Shown here: positions 1 through 8,188 of the stretch, in pieces
Numbering within the stretch: the first letter of the stretch is position 1
How the letters are laid out: every line of letters begins with the position of its first letter
NCBI GenBank assembly: GCA_025965815.1
Contig: JAOPWF010000443.1
Coordinates: forward strand, 1 to 8,188
Reading direction: 5' to 3'
DNA length: 8,188 nt
From: Mycobacterium sp.
Lineage (GTDB): Bacteria; Actinomycetota; Actinomycetes; Mycobacteriales; Mycobacteriaceae
Made by a program: the position numbers and the translations under genes
The notes under the pieces: generated by a model
Databases searched by the model: none
Seen by the model: the letters and a program-made list of their open reading frames with translations, nothing else
What the model was told of the DNA's origin: nothing

Positions 1-1497
<1,497 letters not shown>

Positions 1498-1501
<4 letters not shown>

Positions 1502-2412
1502 GCTTCCACCACCTTCGTTCCACTGCCTTCATTCGTGAAAAGTTCCACCAGCACACAATGCTCGACACGGCCGTCGATGACGTGCGCGCTGGGCACACCA
1601 CCGGCGACGGCCCGCAGGCACGCCTCGATCTTCGGCACCATGCCGGTCTCGAGCGTAGGCAGCAGTTGTGTCAGCGCCGCGGTGTCGATCTCGCTGACCA
1701 ACGACCCGCGGTCCGGCCAGCGGGTGTACAGGCCTTCCACATCGGTGAGCATCAGCAGCTTCTCGGCGCCGAGGGCCTCGGCCAGCGCGGCGGCCGCGGT
1801 GTCGGCGTTGATGTTGTGCACCACGCCGTCGACGTCGGGGGCGATGGTGGACACCACCGGGATCCGGCCGGTCCCGATCAGGTCGACCACCGCGGCGGTG
1901 TTGACCTTGTCGACGTCGCCGACCAGACCGATGTCGGTGGCCACGCCGTCGACGGTGACGCTGCGCCGCACCGCGGTGAACAGGTGGGCGTCCTCGCCGG
2001 TGATGCCGACGGCGTACGGCCCGTGCGCGTTGATCAAGTTGACCAGCTCGCGGCCCACCTGACCGAACAGCACCATCCGGGCCACGTCGAGGACCTCGGG
2101 CGTGGTGACCCGGAATCCGCCCTTGAAATCGCCGGCGATGCCGAGACGCTGCAGCATCGAGGTGATCTGCGGGCCGCCGCCGTGCACGACGACGGGATAG
2201 ATGCCGCAGTTGCGCAGGAAGACCATGTCGGCGGCGAAGGCCTGCCTGAGGGTGTCGTCGGTCATCGCGTTGCCGCCGTACTTGACGACAACGATCTTGC
2301 CGTGCAACAGCTTCAGCCAGGGCAGCGCTTCGGCGAGCACCTGCGCCTTGACGTCGCGTTCCGTGGGGGTCACGGCCGGAGCCGCGCCGGCGGCGACATC
2401 GGACGAAGTCAC
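1498..2412 (-). CDS. argB: Acetylglutamate kinase (arginine-sensitive type)
   Basis: ArgB phosphorylates N-acetylglutamate with ATP, the controlling step of the acetyl-cycle route to arginine. The protein has 304 residues from the GTG at 2412, which forms a GTGA overlap with the argJ stop. An in-frame start further up at 2571 was rejected because the extra residues are argJ read in the wrong frame and very arginine-rich. Amino acid kinase motifs: KYGG (44-47, K44 phosphate-binding), VHGGGPQI (76-83), VHNINADTA (198-206), TDVEG (223-227) and [10 protein letters not shown] (255-264, with K261). An N-terminal helix before residue 40 ([17 protein letters not shown]) and the C-terminal [17 protein letters not shown] signature (285-301) mark the hexameric, arginine-inhibited class. 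Feedback inhibition is therefore expected. The N-terminus is about 10 residues longer than I recall for M. tuberculosis ArgB. The stop overlaps the argD start. Confidence 0.97.
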
Positions 2413-3614
2413 GAGCTGTACGCCGAGTTCTCTTCGACGTACGCGTGGGAGAGGTCGGTGGTCCGGATGGCGGCCCGCGCCGTCCCGACGCCGAGGTCGA
2501 CGGTGACGTCGATCTCGGTGCCGGACAGGTCTACGTCGCGGGCGCCGGGCGCGCCGACACCGTCGACACACACCGGAGAACCGTTGAACGACACGGTGAT
2601 CCGGTTCGGGTCGAGTGCCACCGGCGCCATCCCGACGGCGGCGAGCACCCGGCCCCAGTTCGCGTCGGAGCCGAACAGCGCCGTCTTGACCAGGCTGTCG
2701 CGGGCAACGGTGCGGGCCGCGTTGAGTGCCTCGTCCTCGGTGGTCGCCCCGGTCACGGTGATGGCGACGCGTTTGGTGACGCCCTCCGCGTCGGCCTGCA
2801 GCTGGGCCACCAGGTCGTTACACACCCGCAGCACGGCGTCGTCGAGATCGGCCTGGCTGGGCGCGATTTCGCTGGCGCCGCACGCCATCAGCAGCACGGT
2901 GTCGTTGGTCGAACAGCTGCCGTCGATGTCGAGGCGGTCGAATGTCAGCGCGGTGGCACGGCGCAGCGCGTGGTCGAGCGCGGCGGTATCCGCAACGGCG
3001 TCGGTGGTGATGACGCACAGCATCGTGGCCAACGAGGGCGCCAGCATGCCTGCGCCCTTCGCCATGCCGCCGACGGTCCAGTTGTCGGGGTGGTGTAGCG
3101 CGACCTGTTTGGGAACCGTGTCGGTGGTCATGATGGCCCGAGCGGCTTCCTCACCGCCGGTCAGGCCGCCGGCCATCTCCTGCACGATCTCCCGCACGCC
3201 GTCGAGCACCTTATCCATCGGCAACCGGTCGCCGATCAGGCCGGTCGAGCAGACGGCGACCTCGATCGCTCCTGTCTCGGTGCCCCAGTCCGACAGCGCG
3301 CCGGCAACCGCCTCGGCGGTGGCATGCGTGTCCTGGAAACCGCCGGGACCGGTGCAGGCGTTCGCGCCACCGGAGTTCAGCACAACCGCCCGCAGCCGCC
3401 CGGTGGTGAGCACCTGCTGCGTCCACAACACCGGCGCGGCCTTCACCTGGTTGCGGGTGAACACCGCGGCCGCGCTGTAGTCGGGACCTTCGTTGAACAC
3501 CAGCGCCAGGTCGAGCGCGCCGGACGCCTTGATACCCGCGGCAATGCCTGTGGCCCGGAAGCCGGCGGGCGCGGTCACCCCCTGCGTGCGCACCAAGCGG
3601 GCAGTATCGGTCAC
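2409..3614 (-). CDS. argJ: Bifunctional glutamate N-acetyltransferase / ornithine acetyltransferase
   Basis: ArgJ transfers the acetyl group from N-acetylornithine to glutamate, releasing ornithine and closing the acetyl cycle; some members also use acetyl-CoA to acetylate glutamate. From the GTG at 3614 the protein has 401 residues, near the mycobacterial length of about 404. The precursor cuts itself before T197 in APSLATMLC (192-200), producing alpha and beta chains with T197 as nucleophile. The oxyanion-hole pair is T124-G125 in [14 protein letters not shown] is at 186-190, and the substrate-binding tail ENSAYSS ends the protein at 395-401. The start at 3614 was chosen because [20 protein letters not shown] aligns with the family N-terminus. 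An in-frame GTG at 3683 has a better Shine-Dalgarno and overlaps the argC stop; it would add 23 residues of low-complexity, spacer-derived sequence (424 residues in total). The TGA overlaps the argB GTG as GTGA. Confidence 0.96.
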   Translation of the reverse strand: MTDTARLVRTQGVTAPAGFRATGIAAGIKASGALDLALVFNEGPDYSAAAVFTRNQVKAAPVLWTQQVLTTGRLRAVVLNSGGANACTGPGGFQDTHATAEAVAGALSDWGTETGAIEVAVCSTGLIGDRLPMDKVLDGVREIVQEMAGGLTGGEEAARAIMTTDTVPKQVALHHPDNWTVGGMAKGAGMLAPSLATMLCVITTDAVADTAALDHALRRATALTFDRLDIDGSCSTNDTVLLMACGASEIAPSQADLDDAVLRVCNDLVAQLQADAEGVTKRVAITVTGATTEDEALNAARTVARDSLVKTALFGSDANWGRVLAAVGMAPVALDPNRITVSFNGSPVCVDGVGAPGARDVDLSGTEIDVTVDLGVGTARAAIRTTDLSHAYVEENSAYSS

Positions 3615-4753
<1,139 letters not shown>

Positions 4754-4754
4754 A

Positions 4755-7237
4755 TTACCTCTGCACCGCGCCAACCCGGTCGGCAGCGGTCCGCACCGCT
4801 GTCTCACGGGCCGCGCTCGCCTCGGATTCGGTGAGGGTCCGATCGGGGGCGCGGAACCGCAGCGCCAGGGTGAGGGACTTGCGCCCCTCACCGATCTGTG
4901 GGCCGGTGTAAACGTCGAACAGCCGGACGTCTTCGAGGAGCTCGCCAGCACCGTCGCGGACGGCCTCGACGACCGTCTGCGCGGCCACGTCGGCCTCGAC
5001 GACCAGGCTGACGTCCTGGAAGACCGCCGGGAACGGGGACACGGTCGGCGCCGGCAGCACGTCGTTGATCGGCAGCGCGTCCAGGCTCAGCTCGACCGCA
5101 CTGGTGCCCTTCGGCAACCCGGCGCGCTCGACGACTGCGGGGTGCAGCTGCCCGGCGTGACCCACGACGGTGTCTCCGAGCACGACCTCGGCACCCCGGC
5201 CCGGGTGCCAGGGCAGGTATTGCGCGGGGCGCAGCGTCAGGTCGACACCACAGGCACGGCCGATGATCCGCACCGCCTCGAACGCGTCGGACGCCTCCAC
5301 CGGTCGGCCGGGACCCCAGGGACCGCTCGGCTCGCGCAGACCCGACAGCAACGCCGCCACGTGCAACGGCTGACGGGGCAACGACTCGTCGAGCGTCGCG
5401 ATCTCCGCGTCGGTGGGGCGCCGGTCCACCGGGATGAGGTCGACGGCTCTGGTCTCCGCCGTCGGCAGCACGACCTGGGCGATCGCGAACAGCGCGACAT
5501 CGACGGTGCCGCGAGACACGTTGCGCGACAGCGCTTCCAGGAGGCCCGGCAGCAACGTGGTGGCCAGATGGGGGCGGTCGGCCTCCAATGGATTGAGCAC
5601 CTGGATGGTGAAGCGCCGCGGATCGTCGTCCGGCAGGCCCCACACGTCGAAGACGCCGGCCGGCAGAAACGGGGTGGGCAGGATCTCGACGTAGCCGTTG
5701 AGAGCCAACGACTTTCCCACCGCCCGGCGGCGCTTCTGCGACGCGGTCAGCCCGCGACCGGCCGGCGCCGATGGCAGCACCGACGGGATGACCTCCAGGC
5801 CTTCGAGCCGCAGCACCTCCTCGACCAGATCGGCCGGCTGCAGCAGGTCGGGCCGCCAACTCGGCGGTGTCACGGTCAGCGAGTCGCCCGACGCGGCGAC
5901 GTCCGCGCCGACCTGGGTCAGCCGTCGCTGCGTTGTGCCTTCCGGATAATCGACACCCGCCGTGCGGTCCGGGAGGTCCGCGGTGATCTCGATCGGCGGC
6001 ATCGACCAGTCGTCGCGCGGCGGGTCACCGCGCCAATCGGTCAGCTTGGGTGCGACCGCGCCGCCGGAGATCTCGGCCAGCAGTGCGGCGGATCGATCCA
6101 CCGCGGCGACCGAGATCGCCGGATCGACCGCCCGCTCGTAGCGCCGGCCGGCCTCACTGTTCAAATGCAGCCGGCGTTGGGTACGCGACACCGTCGGTGG
6201 ATCCCACACGGCAGCCTCGAGCAGCACGTCGGTGGAGTCGTCGAGCATTTCGGTCGCGCCGGCGCCCATGACTCCGCCGATGGCCGCCGTGGCGGCGTCG
6301 TCGACGATCAGCACATCGCCGGGATCCAGCTTGCGTTCGATGTCGTCGAGGGTCACCACGGTCTCCCCGGCGCGCGCGAACCGGACGTCGAATCCGCCGG
6401 TGATCCGGTTGCTGTCATGCGCATGCAGAGGGTGGCCCAGTTCCAGCATCACGTAGTTCGTCACGTCGACCGCGGGCGAGATGGCCCGGACACCGGACAA
6501 CAGCAGCCGCCGTTGCATCCACCAGGGCGATACCGCGCCGGGATCGATGCCGGTCACCGGGCGTAGGGCGAACCGGCGGACCCCGGTACCGGGCTGCACC
6601 GTGAGTGGCCACGCCTCGCCCTCAACGGGCAGGGGCGGCACGTCGGCCGGGTCGGCGAAGTCGAGGTCGTAGGCGCAGGCGATCTCGCGTGCCAGGCCCC
6701 GCACCGACAGGCAGTAACCCCGGTCGGGTGTGATGGCCAGGTCGAACACCGCGTCGTCCAGACCGAGCACGTCGGCGCCGTCCGCGCCCGGTTCGGCGGT
6801 GCCTGGCGGCAGCACCAAGATGCCGGACTGATCGGAGCCCAGGCCCAATTCGGCGGCCGAGCAGATCATCCCGTCCGAGGTGCGCCCGTACGTCTTGCGT
6901 GCGGTGATGGTGAAGTCCCCGGGCAGCGTGGTGCCCGGCAGTGCCACTGCGACGAGGTCGCCGACCGCGAAGTTCGTTGCGCCGCAGACGATGTCGCGGT
7001 CCTCCGGCTCACCGACGTCGACGCGGACGGCGCGGACCGGCTTCTTGAACTCGGTCAGCTCCTCGATCTCGGTAACGCGACCGATCGTGAGCGGACCGCT
7101 CACCGGGCCGACCGCCACTACGTCTTCCACTTCGTGGCCGATCCGGATCAGGGCCTGCTCCAGCTCGTCGGGCGGCACGTCCCAGCCCGGCGCGCCGGCT
7201 GAAACCACCTCGCGCAGCCAGCTGTAGGGAACGCGCA

Positions 7238-7238
<1 letters not shown>
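4755..7238 (-). CDS. pheT: Phenylalanyl-tRNA synthetase beta subunit
   Basis: This is the large beta subunit of phenylalanyl-tRNA synthetase. It binds tRNA-Phe, edits mischarged tyrosyl-tRNA and holds the alpha subunit. It has 827 residues, close to the mycobacterial norm of about 830. Domain order fits the family: start [12 protein letters not shown]; an OB-fold tRNA-binding domain (about 40-150, with IVCGATNF at 83-90); the B3/B4 editing domain (about 215-400, with [12 protein letters not shown] at 264-275); the B5 domain (about 413-487); a degenerate synthetase-like core (about 500-700); and a C-terminal FDX-ACB anticodon-binding domain (about 733-826, starting [13 protein letters not shown]). 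B5 carries D464, D470, E473 and E474, with the spacing of the four magnesium ligands of E. coli PheT. The ATG at 7238 overlaps the pheS TGA by one base, and AGGGG lies 4 bases upstream. The TAA stop at 4757-4755 is 25 bases from argC, so read-through into the arg genes is possible. Confidence 0.97.

Positions 7239-8188
<950 letters not shown>

Noticed and set aside
2413..2571. N-terminal extension of argB to a start at 2571
   Set aside because: The extra residues are argJ read in another frame and consist mostly of arginine, proline and histidine. The GTG at 2412 forms the GTGA overlap and gives the family length.
4888..5859. Minus-strand frame of 323 codons inside pheT in another frame
   Set aside because: It is low-complexity, Arg/Gly/Ala-rich out-of-frame translation of the real pheT gene, with no motif and no supporting start.
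5142..6566. Plus-strand open frame of 474 codons opposite pheT
   Set aside because: It is the shadow of a conserved gene, rich in Arg, Gln and Gly, with no family motif. The same reasoning disposes of the plus-strand frame at 96-1283 opposite argD.

Overview
This very GC-rich window reads as chromosomal DNA of a mycobacterium, most likely a non-tuberculous, Mycolicibacterium-like species. The gene order and the predicted proteins closely resemble the pheS-pheT / argC-argJ-argB-argD-argF locus of Mycobacterium tuberculosis. That comparison is from memory of the family sequences; no search was run. Genus is inferred, species is not.

Layout: every gene is on the minus strand, so transcription runs from high to low coordinates. 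First come the two subunits of phenylalanyl-tRNA synthetase, pheS (8188-7238, 5' end outside the window) and pheT (7238-4755). After a gap of only 25 bases come five arginine biosynthesis genes: argC (4729-3680), argJ (3614-2409, or possibly from 3683), argB (2412-1498), argD (1501-299) and argF (302-1, 3' end outside the window). Coding density is near complete. No RNA gene, CRISPR array, insertion sequence or terminator was seen, and the only gaps are the pheT-argC spacer and about 65 bases at the argC-argJ junction.

How the genes work together: ArgB phosphorylates N-acetylglutamate, ArgC reduces the acyl phosphate to the semialdehyde, and ArgD transaminates it to N-acetylornithine. ArgJ moves the acetyl group from acetylornithine to glutamate, recycling it, and ArgF carbamoylates the ornithine to citrulline. 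In the known mycobacterial locus argR, argG and argH follow argF, and they probably lie just beyond position 1. Most junctions are stop/start overlaps (TGATG at pheS/pheT; GTGA at argJ/argB and argB/argD; ATGA at argD/argF), which implies translational coupling.

Two places deserve attention. The argC start codon lies inside a perfect 16-base inverted repeat (4724-4739) that fits the ArgR operator pattern, so the arginine repressor probably controls the operon there. At the argC-argJ junction a 69-base segment with a GC-rich hairpin separates two near-identical GTGA sites in the same frame. This looks like a small interspersed element inserted into a translational-coupling site, and it could add 23 residues to ArgJ.
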